NCBI GenBank assembly: GCA_031216915.1
Contig: CM062292.1
Location: forward strand, 207,597,262-207,661,261
DNA from: Pictodentalium vernedei
Taxonomy: Eukaryota; Mollusca; Scaphopoda; Dentaliida; Dentaliidae
Direction of reading: 5' to 3'
DNA length: 64,000 nt
A program made the translations under genes and the position numbers. Positions 1 through 9,790 of this stretch are shown here, one piece after another. A model generated the notes under the pieces. It was not told where the DNA came from, did no database searches, and worked only from the letters and a program-made list of their open reading frames with translations. Every line of letters begins with the position of its first letter. The stretch's first letter is position 1.

Positions 1-323
1 GAGCCCAATTTCTCCCGACTTCGCAGCATATGGAAGCAAGCCCATTATAGGAAGCAGATGGTTTTCCAATTCTACCATTGGTAGATTTCTAACATGGCGG
101 GGTTGAAGGCCAATCACTGCCTTCATACCAGGATCACCAATAAGTTCTTCTGGATTGGGGTAGGTAGTAGGATCACAATAGACCATCACTTTCCCAAGAC
201 AGGCAAAGGACAAGTTGTGGCCCGACCACCATTAAGGGAGAGAATATCCCTAGCTGATAAAATGTGTTTTCGAAACCTTTGGCGAACCCGATCCAAATGA
301 AAATGAGTATCTATTAAATTCAT
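1..323 (-). pseudogene. TatD-like metal-dependent hydrolase domain, N-terminal part, downstream of retropepsin (cut by window start)
   Basis: Reading the minus strand from an ATG at 323 gives a start followed by the motif LIDTHFHLDR, the His-x-His metal-binding signature of TatD/TATDN-type hydrolases. After one frame change near 193 (consistent with loss of one base in a G run), it continues as VYCDPTTYP and a segment aligning with the GxHP and GEIGLD region of TatD proteins, still open at base 1. The usual His of the GLHP motif reads Gln (GLQP). TatD proteins are nucleases or hydrolases of the amidohydrolase fold; here the domain lies just downstream of a gag/protease pair on the same strand, so it is probably part of that retroelement rather than a host gene. 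The frameshift and the lost His argue that this copy is inactive. Only about 107 residues are visible, so the family assignment rests on the N-terminal motifs. Confidence 0.6.
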
Positions 324-777
324 GAATAATGATTCCCTTGAAGATCTGGGGGAGAAAAGCCTGAAGGGACTCCCATCAAAGAACTAGCTGTTGGAATGGC
401 AGGAGGAAAACCTGAATGACCTCCAGCCAAGGGACAAACCACTGAGGAAATTGCGGGAGAAGTAGCTGACGGGCCTTCCACCGAGGAATGAGTCATGGCT
501 GAAATGACAAGAAGATGCACTAAATGACCCCCCCCCCCCCCCCCCGCAGGAACTCACTGTTGGAGCAGCGGGAGCAAGAATGGGGGAAACTCCCGAGGAA
601 TTGGTAACGGGGCAGTGAGTCTGGCGGGAGCAAATTCCAGTTCAGGTGGGTCACTGACTTCCCTTGCCTGTGAATTATTGGTATCGGAGTCTGCAATAAC
701 TGTAATGACCACTCCTTCGGGCTCTTTCTTGGATTCACTTGAAGCATTCCCTTCTCCCCCAGGGCCAAACGGTTCTA
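324..777 (-). other. Low-complexity Pro/Ser-rich linker between protease and TatD-like domain
   Basis: Minus-strand frames here encode Ser, Pro, Glu and Gly-rich sequence without a recognisable fold, broken by stops and by an 18-base C run (G run on the coding strand) at 528-545 that would change frame between individuals. It probably represents the degraded spacer of the polyprotein. No independent gene is supported. Confidence 0.4.
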
Positions 778-1380
778 TCATGTACTCTCACGTGGAGCAC
801 ATTGGATTTGTTTCATCGAATTGGAGGGAATTATTACTTTTTCCAATAACCTGACCTTTACTCCCCACCTTTTTTGTGATTGTCTCCACTGAATGGGAAT
901 TTCCTCTCTTTCTTTTCCTAAATACATCATATTATTAGCCAGATCTAATTGGGTACCCTGTTCGTGCAAGAAATCAAGACCCAGAATAATTGGAGTAGAA
1001 ACAGGGGTTACATAAAAATTCCTTATGTACCAATTTTTTCCTACTTTCATCTTGATCGGCCCTAATATTTGTCCAGAGATAGTTGCTAATTCCCCGCCTA
1101 CTTCTCGTACCTTGATGTCCTTCAACATGCGAGGGTGTTCATCAAAAAGCTCTAAGAGTTTGACACAAAACACCGTTACCTGAGCCCCTGTGTTAATAAG
1201 AGCATCTAACTGGACATTTTCTAATATCACTGGTACTGTATAGTACAACGAAGTATCCAGTTGGTTGATCGTTATACTACCTGACATCTCATTTACTGTT
1301 TCCTCTTTTGGGAAGAGGTGTCCAGGGAATTTATCCCTAGCAATATTTAAATCTGCTATATTTAAATCTGGAGTCGGCAA
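778..1380 (-). pseudogene. Retropepsin-like aspartic protease of a Ty3/Gypsy-type element
   Basis: The 200-residue open frame has the retropepsin layout: a beta-rich start, the active-site loop ALINTGAQVTVF at about residues 60-71, and the second hallmark IILGLDFL at about residue 133, with family-like spacing. The expected catalytic triad Asp-Thr-Gly reads Asn-Thr-Gly, so the catalytic aspartate is lost (a GAT/GAC to AAT/AAC type change). The frame overlaps the end of the gag frame by 44 bases in a different register, as in many Gypsy elements that make protease by frameshifting. No reverse transcriptase follows; the next recognisable domain is TatD-like. Likely a dead copy. Confidence 0.72.
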
Positions 1381-2368
1381 ACGGCCTACATTTCCGACTC
1401 GTTCTCGTTTTAATCATCCTCCGAATCATCCGTAAATTTGGCGAGGTTCGGGTATTGGGGTCATTTGGTGACTCTGACGGTGTAGAAGGTTTTGAAGCTG
1501 ATCGATTACCCGGATTTCGGGACGGGTACTCTCTTGAAAAATGGGACATATACCCACATGTCCAACAACCCCTCCTCCCAGGTGAGGAGGATCGACTCCT
1601 TGATCTGTTTGGAGTCTGACCTGGTTCAATCAATTGGGAAATCTTTATGGCCAAGGTAGCCATACTGTCATTTAAATTTAATAATACTGTGTCAATTGAT
1701 CTAAATTCAGTGATTGATTCCCCAGAACATTTCTTAAATTCAGTTACTAATTTAGACACAACACTTTGGATATTCTGGGGCTGGGGCCCTGTTGTATTGG
1801 GTCGTACTGATGGATTAGACACCAGAACAGACTGCACACGGGGATGTGGGTTATCCCATGAAAGGTATGCAATCTGAGTTGGACCCCTGGATTCTGGAAT
1901 TTGTTCCCTTACATTTCCATAAATAGCCAAATATGTGTGTTGAAACCATTTAATTTGATCAATAGCTTCCTCGACTGTTTTCGGGCGCCGATTTGCAGCG
2001 TAATGCCCAGCAACTTTATCTAGGGCACCATGGCAAAAATGCATAACGGCCTGGCGAAACATGTGTTCTTCGGGAAGATGCCCAAATGCTTTTTCGACCA
2101 TTATAAAAATCTGATCAGCCCATCCTTCTAGGATCGTGTCTAATTGCTGCTGGGCTTGATTGAACTGCATTTGTGCAGTTTCAAGGAGTTCGTACTTTCC
2201 GAAACCCTTTTCTAATTTGTCCAACACTTCAGCAAAATAGATTTGTGGGTCTTGACGAATTATGGTAGCAAAGTACTCGCTTGCTTTGCCGCCCAAACAC
2301 CGACAAAGCTTGTCCTCACATTCTCCCGCAGTCCAGGCTTGCATGTCTGCAAACTGCATGAACTTCAT
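1337..2368 (-). pseudogene. Gag, capsid and nucleocapsid part, Ty3/Gypsy-type
   Basis: The 343-residue frame carries a capsid-like helical region (KFMQFADMQAW, then CLGGKASEYF and QLDTILEGWADQ, about residues 1-150), a Pro/Ser linker, an Arg/Ser-rich stretch (about 255-265) and one zinc knuckle of the CX2CX4HX4C type near residue 268. The last Cys of the knuckle is Tyr (CWTCGYMSHFSREYP), a single TGC/TGT to TAC/TAT type change, so zinc binding should fail. The ATG at 2368 is internal: homologous-looking sequence continues upstream through stops. The end contains a short direct duplication (RFKYSRFKY) just before the overlap with protease. The product would assemble and package element RNA. 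Confidence 0.7.
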
Positions 2369-2699
2369 TCTAAATGCTTGCCAGCTGGTGGTCCCATTAC
2401 TTTCTTAGCTATAGGGAAGGTTAGGCATCCTACGTCGATACCTATTGTCCGGCTCTCTCATCTCTCGCACTTGGGGACACTGTCCCCCATATTGACGGTA
2501 CACATGTTGGGGGTCATGGGCATACCTCTCACCCTCCCCCACCTGTCCGCTTGTGGACGATACGCATCTCCTTCCCCATAAGGTTGCTACACCCGTGGAG
2601 GGGGGGGGGGGGTCATAAGCGTATCTACGTCTGTCTTGGGGAGGCCAGCGGTTTTCTTGAAAGTCATCTCTCTAATTAGCCTCCCCTCCCTCAAAAAGG

Positions 2700-3415
2700 G
2701 GTCTATTCTGCCTAACTGTCCTCAAATCCACCCCATCTAGTCATGTTGGCATTCACATCCCGTCTGTTGGGTATTGGGTTAGGTGGAACTCTGTCTCTAC
2801 TGCAATTCCCACCATTCTGGAAAGCATCATAATCAGAATTCACCGATTCATAAGGCGGTGGAGGGTCAATATCGTAAGTAGCAACATCTGGGACTGGACC
2901 CGGTCTATTTGGAACAGAACTCTGAAATGGCCTGCCTCTAATATGTCAAGCAGGTGTTAATGAGGGATCGTCGCAGGACTCCATACTCTCCCCCACTGCA
3001 TTTCTCGATGCTCTATGACTGGGGCGATCAGGTCGAGACCAAGGTGGAGATCCAGGATTTCCCCCCACCCTGGGAAGCGCCAAAGGGCCACTCTCGCCCG
3101 CCCCACGCTGACAAACTTGATCCTCGGCCTCAGTGCATCGGAAACAATTTGAACGGGGATTTTCATCCCCCAGAGCATGTGGGGTGAAATTAATGGTACC
3201 CAAAAGGGCCCTGGTCACTTTTAAACCAGGAACATCTCTCAGAGTTCTCTCGGAAATATTTCCTAACTGAACACATTTTTGCACCAGCTGGCGAGCTCTG
3301 GGGATATCAACCCCGGGTAAGGCAAGAAACCCATGTAATCGCATGTATTAATGTAAATTTGTGATTCGGGATCATCAGGTGCCCGATTTTGATCATTCGT
3401 AACACCCACAGCCAT
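2700..3415 (-). pseudogene. Gag N-terminal part, decayed, with a PPPPY motif
   Basis: A plausible gag start ATG lies at 3415-3413 on the minus strand. The readable sequence then jumps between two frames: one carries an open stretch from 3344 to 2946, ending at an in-frame TGA, after which the same frame reads on to about 2700. This includes PPPPYES at about 2864-2847, which matches the PPxY late-domain motif used by some retroviral and retroelement Gag proteins to recruit NEDD4-type ligases. The frames conflict with that of the downstream capsid frame, so at least two frameshifts separate them. A 13-base G/C run (about 2599-2611) lies between. Assignment to the same gag is by strand, order and continuity. 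Confidence 0.5.
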
Positions 3416-3691
3416 TTTTCACACCCAGAACAATTTTGTCAATATCGACAAGCAAAATCTGAAAAAAAATATTTCATCTGGGAGATTTTCAAAAATGTGA
3501 CCAAAAAAATAATTTTCCAAAATAATCGGAAAACGAGCCAAAGGAAATTTACATCGGATGGGCAATTGAAATGACTGGATGAACTGCGATTAAATCTGGC
3601 AGGCTTGAGTGTCAAGAAGACAAAGGAAACAATGGCCGCGGGTGGCAAGTTTGAAACTTGCAAAGTTTACAGGCTTCAGCCCACACAAATC

Positions 3692-3710
3692 CGCAATGTC
3701 GCAGCGCCAA
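3692..3710 (-). other. Candidate tRNA primer-binding site and LTR edge (minus strand)
   Basis: On the minus strand the sequence reads ..ACTACA followed by TTGGCGCTGCGACATTGCGG, i.e. a CA-ending LTR-like edge followed by a TGG-starting primer-binding-like site, about 280 bases upstream of the gag start. A similar junction (..TTTACA then TTGGCGGCACCGG) occurs near 6977. I cannot name the tRNA and no matching second LTR is visible in the window. Confidence 0.3.
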
Positions 3711-4592
3711 TGTAGTATTTTTGGGGTATTATCTCAATATAATAACATATATTGTTACTACTTTTCACCAATTACTCACGGAGCTCATCAAGTGGGTTAT
3801 TTCCTCCTTCGGACGGGTACCTTAACTCACCTTATGATAACAGCAACCAGATATACACAACGACTGGGTAACAAATGAATTTGGTTTTTGCGCGCAGGGA
3901 CGCTGTGGGGCAAGCCCCTTTCGACCTTCATTACCTGTATATTTGTGTTATGTGTGCGCGCGGTAAAGGAGGAAAGGAGAGGGAAGCAGCTTGTCTGCGT
4001 TTGTGCTTCCTTCGTTACTTCTTTGGTGGAGGTGGCTGTGATGGAGAGACTGCGGAAGTGATGGTTGACGTTGTTGAGCAATTTACTGTGTCTGTCAGTT
4101 GTTTTTGTTTATTGATAAATTCCCATGCTAGTCGAGTGATTTCGTCGGAGCGCCTATCGTTTTCTTCGCATTTAGCCATGAATTACTGGTGTTCTGATAG
4201 AAGGGCTGTATGAGTCGAGTGATTTCGTAGGAGCACCTATCGTTTTCGCATTTAGCCATGAATTGTTGGTGTTCTGATAGAAGGACTGTATGCTCTTTGG
4301 ATGTTGTCTGTGAAGCCGGTGATGGTTGCTTAGATGTCAGTTCCTTGTCCTGACTGTCCGGGAACGAAGGAAGAGGGAAGTGAGAGGTGGCGAAAAAGCA
4401 ACTTCCAGTTCCTCCTCAATCTCCACAGGACGCTTCTCATCCAACTGTACCGGCTAGAGAGCCGGTGGTTAGGTGTGCCTGTGGGATTAGGAGTGGAACT
4501 GGCGGCTGCCTCCGGAACCTCCACCCCCCCCCCCCCCTCACTCACTCCCTTCCTTCTTCTTATCCAAGAAAGCCTCCAATCGTCGGCCATCC

Positions 4593-4892
4593 CTACGCTT
4601 GTCGATGGGCTCTTCTTTCTTTTCTTCTTCTTACTCTTCTCAGGGCCTCCATGCCCCCTTGGTGAGGACCAGTCAGTGTGAGAGGGGATCCTCTCACCAA
4701 AGGTGTTACCTCTCCCCGAGGAGGGTGGTGTTGTGGTTTCTCCTCAGCATTAAATTCCAGCGTCAGTTGGACGCTCTTGCCTTTTTCCTGGATAGTGCAG
4801 GAGATGGGACGAGAGACACCCAGAGCTGAAATGGCTTTCTTTAACCTAGTTGGTAATTCCAAATTTTCCATGATAACAATCAAGGTGTTCAC
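4593..4892 (-). pseudogene. Unidentified basic protein frame in tandem unit 1
   Basis: The 99-residue frame begins MNTLIVIMENLELPTRLKKAI and includes ISALGVSRPISCTI, followed by a Lys/Arg-rich tail. The same peptide is readable in unit 2 (SALGVSCPISWTI, about 5805-5765) but there it is followed by a stop before the longer frame resumes, so the reading frame is shared by descent and not by chance. It reads on toward a Pro/Ser-rich and basic region in a shifted frame. It resembles the disordered basic ORF1 or Gag-like proteins of retroelements, but no domain is identifiable and I would not name it. Confidence 0.3.
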
Positions 4893-5201
4893 ACTCTGAG
4901 GTCAGAGGTGCGAATGTCCATGATCTGACGACTGGGTTTGGATCAAATGGTTTCGCGCGCCGAAGGCGCACAGGGACGGTTTGGAACAAACCCCTTTCGA
5001 CCCTCTTTAACTGTAGATGATTTTTGATTGTCTGGGCGTGGCAAAGGAGGAATGGAGAAGGAAGCAACTTATCCTCTTCTATGTTTTTTGCGAGACTTCT
5101 TTGTTGGAGGTGGCTGTGATGGAGATGGAGAGGCTGTTTCATGGTTTTGTTGTTTTTGCTTTTTCATATTCTCTATCCATTCCTGCGTCATTCTGGATAC
5201 T

Positions 5202-5744
5202 TCAGAGGATTGTTTTTTGGAATTCCTCGGACTCGGCCATGATTTTGTCGCAATTCCTCAAGATCTTCTCTTCGTGTGATTCAGCGAACTCCGATGGCTG
5301 TTTTGCTGTGGCTCCCACTCCCGGGCTATCCGGTAGTAAAGAAAGAGGGGAGTCAGGGGTGGGAGGTGGTGAAAATGCAACTTCCAGTTCCACCTCAGTC
5401 TCCACCAGACGTTCCTCATCCAAGTGTACCGGCTCAGGAGCCGGCAGCTGATTGGGTGTGCCAGTGGGACTAGGGGGGGGGGGGGGGGGGGCTTGTGGCT
5501 GCCTCCAGAACCTCCACCCCCTCTCTTTCTTCCTATTCCGGAAGACCTCCAAGCGCTGAGTGTCCCTGTGCTTGGTCGATGGACTCTTCTTTTTCTTCTT
5601 CTCTCTCTTTTCAGGGCTTCCGTGCCCCTTCGGGTGAGGACCAGTGTGAGAGGGGATCCTCTCACCAAAGGTGCTACCTCTCCCCGAAGAGGGTGGTGTT
5701 GTGGTCTTCTCAACTTCAAATTCCTGCTTCAGATGAACGCTCAA
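5202..5744 (-). pseudogene. Unidentified basic Pro-rich protein frame in tandem unit 2
   Basis: The 180-residue frame has an acidic start (KQEFEVEKTTTPP), a Lys-rich segment with the pattern KKKKSPSTKHRDTQRLEVF at about residues 50-68, a run of prolines encoded by the G run at 5468-5490, and a Glu-rich end (EEKILRNCDKIMAESEEF). The KSPS..RD..R..F pattern is reminiscent of basic nucleic-acid-binding linkers in invertebrate retroelement proteins, but that is only a resemblance. The homologous frame in unit 1 is split by frameshifts. Probably a retroelement ORF1-type remnant; function unknown. Confidence 0.35.
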
Positions 5745-6254
5745 GCCTATTTCCTAGATAGTCCAGGAGATAGGGCATGAGACGCCCAGAGCTGAGAGGC
5801 TTTCACTAGTCTGATAGTTCCATAGCTGCCCAGGTGTTCACGCTCTGAAGTCAGGTGTGTGAATGTGAAACGACGACTGGGTTGCGGAGGGAATGGTTTC
5901 GCGCGCCGAAGACGCGCAGGGACGGTTTGGGGCATGCCCCTTTCGACCCTAAGTGACTGTATATTTGTGTTATGTCTGAGCGTGGTAGAGGAGGGAAAGA
6001 GTAAGGGCGATTGATCAGCGGCGACGTCTATGTCTCCTACGGTTTTTCTTGGTGGGAGGAGGATGTGTCGGAGAGATTGATGTTGGTGGCGTTGTTGGAT
6101 CTGGAGGAAGAGTAGGCTTTTCCTTGGCAACGATCGAACGGCCTGGTCCGAGCTGCTGTTTCTTGAGCTTTTCTGTAGTCTTTGAGGTTAATTACGAGTA
6201 TTGTCCTGATTGAGTGAGTTGGAAATTTCCTTTCGACTTAGAAGATGTAGTTAT

Positions 6255-6335
6255 CATGGAACTTACCTCGGGTAGTGTTGTCCTGGATCTCCTCCCCAAG
6301 GAGGTTTCCTCTTGATCCAGGTTATATACCACTTC
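6255..6335 (-). promoter_or_regulatory. Putative minus-strand TATA box and splice donor
   Basis: On the minus strand a TATA-like GGTATATAAC (6330-6321) is followed about 55 bases downstream by CGAG|GTAAGT (boundary near 6266), a near-consensus splice donor, leading into the tandem units. A CRE-like GTGACGTCAC lies just upstream (6341-6350). Suggestive of a promoter and first exon for the minus-strand frames; unproven. Confidence 0.3.
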
Positions 6336-6410
6336 TCTTGGTGACGTCACCTGTTCTCCTTACTCTTCTGATCAGTTTACCATTCCAATTGCCGATTTCA
6401 TGTTGGAGGA

Positions 6411-7279
6411 TTTAGCTCAGGGGCAAATTATGCTACAATATGTATATGAAAAGTAAGTATGCAAAAAATTAACTAAATATTACTGGTGTAAAGAACTTTA
6501 TTAATCTGGGGGTGGGAGGCGAAATCGGCCACCTTGGGCGAAATTGCTCTGTGCTGAAAACTGTGAATTGCTTGGGCGGTTATTCCACAAGAAATTTACT
6601 ATTTTACTCTGATTTGAGCGCAAACGAAATCGAACACGGGCTTTGTGTTTTCGACAAACACCGGTAATCATGGCGCTGTCCAAGATGATATTTCATTGGT
6701 ATGAACACACGCTACACGTGTGGTGATGTGTCCTCCACATCGCCCTTGTCTCCTGTATCAAATTCTTTTCATCGAACGACCAAAAATAGCCGTTGTCAGA
6801 AAATAAACTGACAGTTACCTTGTTAGAGTGACGAACAAAAGTAAAATAATGTAATAAAGTAAACATCTAAAAAAAATCGATCGGTTGAACTTATGTCGTG
6901 GGACCATTTGGTTGGCTGCAAAGGTTATGATCAACGTTTCGACCGGAATATGAGAACTGGGTCCTCCGGTGCCGCCAATGTAAATTGATTTCTTTCCAAA
7001 ATGTCATTTCAGTAGCAGACTACATATTGGTATTTTAATTGTAAATAAAATTGCACAGACAATATTAATAAGGTGATATATATTATTATTAACTTGTAAT
7101 GTAAAGACGTACGCAAGGGAACATAATTTACTGTGAAATTCCAAAGTCGGAAATTCTATAAATTTTCAAATACATAATACACAGTTTTACATAAAAAAGA
7201 AGGTTGTGGTGTACAGAACACAAAAGGTATTATTAATTTTAATAAATATGTGTGATCAACTCCCATAGTTGGTTACTAG
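6411..7279. other. No gene seen; AT-rich spacer
   Basis: No supported coding region. The only structure is the LTR-edge-like junction near 6977 on the minus strand, with the motif GTCGAAACGTT about 35 bases further downstream on that strand (around 6939-6949). The rest is AT-rich and featureless to the eye. Confidence 0.4.
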
Positions 7280-7432
7280 GAATCTTGGTCGATTGGTACC
7301 ATCAGGCAGTCGATTGGCACCAACCGTAAAGTCGATTGGTACCATCTCGAAACTCGATTGGTACCATCCAAAAAGTTGATTGGTACCGCCGGTTCGGTCG
7401 ATTCGCACCAACCATAAGTCGATTCGCACCAC

Positions 7433-7532
7433 CCCTTATAAAAAAGTACCATGGTAAATCCCAAAATACCCTGGTAATACCATGGTATTACCAGGGTATT
7501 TTGGGATTTACCATGGTACTTTTTTATAAGGG
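7433..7532. mobile_element. 100-bp perfect palindrome inserted in left arm of foldback element
   Basis: Every base from 7433 pairs with its mirror to 7532 around a CCATGG centre at 7480-7485; termini are CCCTTATAAAAAAGT. It is flanked by AC on both sides (7431-7432, 7533-7534). The inverted right arm near 9003-9021 has the uninterrupted site with a single AC, so this is an insertion with an exact empty-site comparison. Confidence 0.85.
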
Positions 7533-7629
7533 ACTACAACTGTATGACAATGTTCCCCCCAAAAATGTTGCATTTGAAATGTAGAAAATATATTCAAAGG
7601 TTGTTTTCTCTTCCCTGATCAAGATTCCA

Positions 7630-8410
7630 AAGAAATTATACCAAGTATTAGTTTTTTCAATACAGGAAAATGCGATAAAAAATTTCTTGTTGATTTCCTA
7701 CATATTGTGAATACTTTTCTGAAGCAGTTTTATCATTGAGTTTTTATCGCATTCTTCTGTGTTGAAAAAAATAAAACCTGGCATAATTTCTTGGAAAACA
7801 CTAGGGAGAAAGCTTCCCAAGAAATTATGCCAAGTATTAGTTTTTTCAATACAGGAACAGGGACTGATATAAGCTTCATATATCGTAACCTTAAAATAGG
7901 TTATGGAGTGCTTAGCACACCATAACCTGTAGGTTTCAGGAGTGTAGATATAAGGTAAATTATTAGGTTGATCCATTTCCTCTTGTAACCTACCAATAGG
8001 TCTCGGGTTTATTGAAGCACGTAACCTCCCCCATAACCTAACCTATAGGTTACGGCTTATGTCGGACCCTGCAGGAAAATGTGATAAAAAATTTCTTGTT
8101 GATTTCCTACATATTGTGATTACATTTCTGAATAAATGTTATCATTGAGTTTTTATCGCATTCTTCCGTATTAAAAAAATTAAAACCTGGCATAATTTCT
8201 TGGGAAACACTCGGGAGAAAGCTTCCCAAGAAATTATGCCAAGTAATAGTTTTTTCAATACAGGAAAATGCAATAAAAAATTTCTTGTTGATTTCCTACA
8301 TGTTGTGATTACTTTACTGAATAAATTTTATCATTGAGTTTTTATCACATTCTTCTGTATTAAAAAAATTAAAACCTGGCATAATTTCTTGGGAAACAGT
8401 CAGGGAGAAA
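7630..8410. repeat. Three tandem foldback units of about 189 bp
   Basis: Units start at about 7630, 7818 and 8228 with AAGAAATTATRCCAAGTA and end with the near-reverse-complement CTGGCATAATTTCTTGG, so each unit is itself an imperfect palindrome. The second unit is lengthened by the 214-bp insertion at 7858-8071. Confidence 0.75.
7858..8071. mobile_element. 214-bp MITE with CAGGG ends
   Basis: Inverted ends are CAGGGACTGATATAAGC and CAGGGTCCGACATAAGC (reverse complement of the right end). The 6-bp CAGGAA flanks both sides (7852-7857, 8072-8077); neighbouring units show the uninterrupted site. It contains repeated ATAACCT/AGGTTA motifs. The 6-bp duplication does not fit hAT (8 bp) or mariner (TA), so the superfamily is left open. 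Confidence 0.7.
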
Positions 8411-9183
8411 GCTAGAGAGAATTCATTAATGATAAAACTTTATTTTGCCACTTTTAGCTTTTGTGAGCTTAAGGAGAGCTCATCGCTCCCCTAGGCCATG
8501 GAAGGGTAGCAAATTTTAGCCCCTCAAAATTGCAACAATTCTTTTACGTTCTGTTGATATTTTCTTATTGTTCTGCTGTGATGTAATTTAACCATGAAGA
8601 GTATAGAATAAAATATTAGTAAAGATAAACATGATTTGTGTCTCCTTATTTTTTTTTCCCACATAACAATGCTTAGCCCTGTCACCGAGTCCACCCCTGC
8701 CCCCCCACCCCCCTCCCCCCACCACAACCAGAGGAAACACAGATTGTTCACAGCTTTTATCCAACCTAGGCCATTTTTTAAAAGGGGTTGCTTCTAACTG
8801 TAGGAAAAATATACCCTTTCATTAACACCATCGCATGCACTACATTCCATCATTATTTAATTTACAGTGATGGAATATATAGCACATCCCATGGTGGTGC
8901 ATTCAACTGTTTTGATAATAATCCCACTTACCAAGAGAAAACAACCTTTGAATATATTTTCTACATTTCAAACGCAACATATTTGGGGGAACATTGTCAT
9001 ACAGTTGTAGTGGTGCGAATCGACCGAACCGACGGTACCAATCAACTTTTTGGATGGTACCAATCGAGTTTCAATGGTACCAATCGAGTTTCAATGGTAC
9101 CAATCGACTTTACGCTTGGTGCCAATCGACTGTCTGATGGTACCAATCGACTGTGCTACCAATCGACCATTCCCCTTTACTAG

Positions 9184-9262
9184 ACTGTCTGCCCCTAGAG
9201 ACTGTCTGCCCCAGGTTATTCTGGACTGTTCACCCCCCCAGAGACTGTTTGCCCCTTGGTCC
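9184..9262. repeat. Short iterons, GACTGTNTGCCCC type
   Basis: Four near-copies of ACTGTCTGCCCC or ACTGTTCACCCC follow directly after the right end of the foldback element. A related GTTCGCCCC/GGCGAACAG group lies at 13525-13630. Confidence 0.55.
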
Positions 9263-9770
9263 TTTGAACTATTTTTGTTGTTGATGTTTTTGTTGTGTGG
9301 CATCAAAAGAAACAAAGAATAAAAATTGGCTTCAACAGATGTTCAGATCTTCAAACAAGTATATTCAAATAGTCCCCACAAGAGACTAAAAATATTCTAT
9401 TAAATATATATATAACTTGAACAAGAGTTGTAGCAGAACTGTTTTTTCTACACTTGTCACTTCTGGCATTTTGTTCATATAGACAAACATAAAAAGTCAA
9501 ACAAGTTCTCACTGTGTTTATATTATGATTAAATAACAGTATGGGCGGCATATGAAAACAAATTTTCTCATCAAGAGCTTTTGTTTTTCTGGCGGCAGTT
9601 TCCACTAATCATCAAGCTGACTTATTTCAAACATTTTTTTATTGTAAAGATGCCGCTCTTTTATAAAAACAATATCGGAAGGGGTATATATAATCATTCA
9701 TTTAATCAGTTATCCTGAAAATCATGCCTTCGAAATATCAATGTCTTTTATGTATCAGGGATAACAGTTT
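9263..9770. other. No gene seen
   Basis: AT-rich spacer between the foldback element and the LINE. No supported coding region, repeat or RNA recognised. Confidence 0.4.
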
Positions 9771-9790
9771 AGACGTATGTTGCGACTTAT

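Larger units (their letters stand above)
3711..6410. repeat. Tandem array of about 1 kb units (two full, one partial)
   Basis: Three landmarks recur in order: a block reading CAGGGACG..CCCCTTTCGACC near 3896, 4972 and 5918; a Gly-rich block GGAGGTGGCTGTGATGG near 4026 and 5106, with a diverged match near 6054; and a CTCACCAAAGGTG block near 4694 and 5661. Unit length is about 1070 then 945 bases, and the third unit stops near 6200. The first unit also holds an internal 81-bp direct duplication (4138-4290). Long C or G runs sit at about 4527-4539 and 5468-5490. The units carry related minus-strand reading frames (see separate entry). I do not recognise the family. Confidence 0.7.
7280..9176. 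mobile_element. Foldback-type element with iterated terminal inverted repeats
   Basis: The left arm (7280-7620) and right arm (about 8930-9176) are inverted copies over more than 200 bases. Both start with clusters of CGATTGGTACCA-type iterons. In the left arm the seven iterons begin at 7290, 7311, 7333, 7354, 7377, 7399 and 7420, i.e. every 21-23 bases, close to two helical turns. The sequence TTACTAG flanks both ends (7273-7279 and 9177-9183) and is a candidate 7-bp target duplication. No transposase frame is present, so the element is non-autonomous. The interior is an array of palindromic units plus AT-rich filler with C runs near 8700-8720. Iterated ends resemble Foldback/Galileo-type elements, but the family is not assigned. 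Confidence 0.7.

Noticed and set aside
6930-6980. Hammerhead ribozyme (GTCGAAACGTT on minus strand)
   Set aside because: The CTGATGA core is not present at the right place (reads CTCATAT), so the catalytic fold is not supported.
8524-8751. Minus-strand Gly-rich frame
   Set aside because: Caused by C runs in the foldback element interior.
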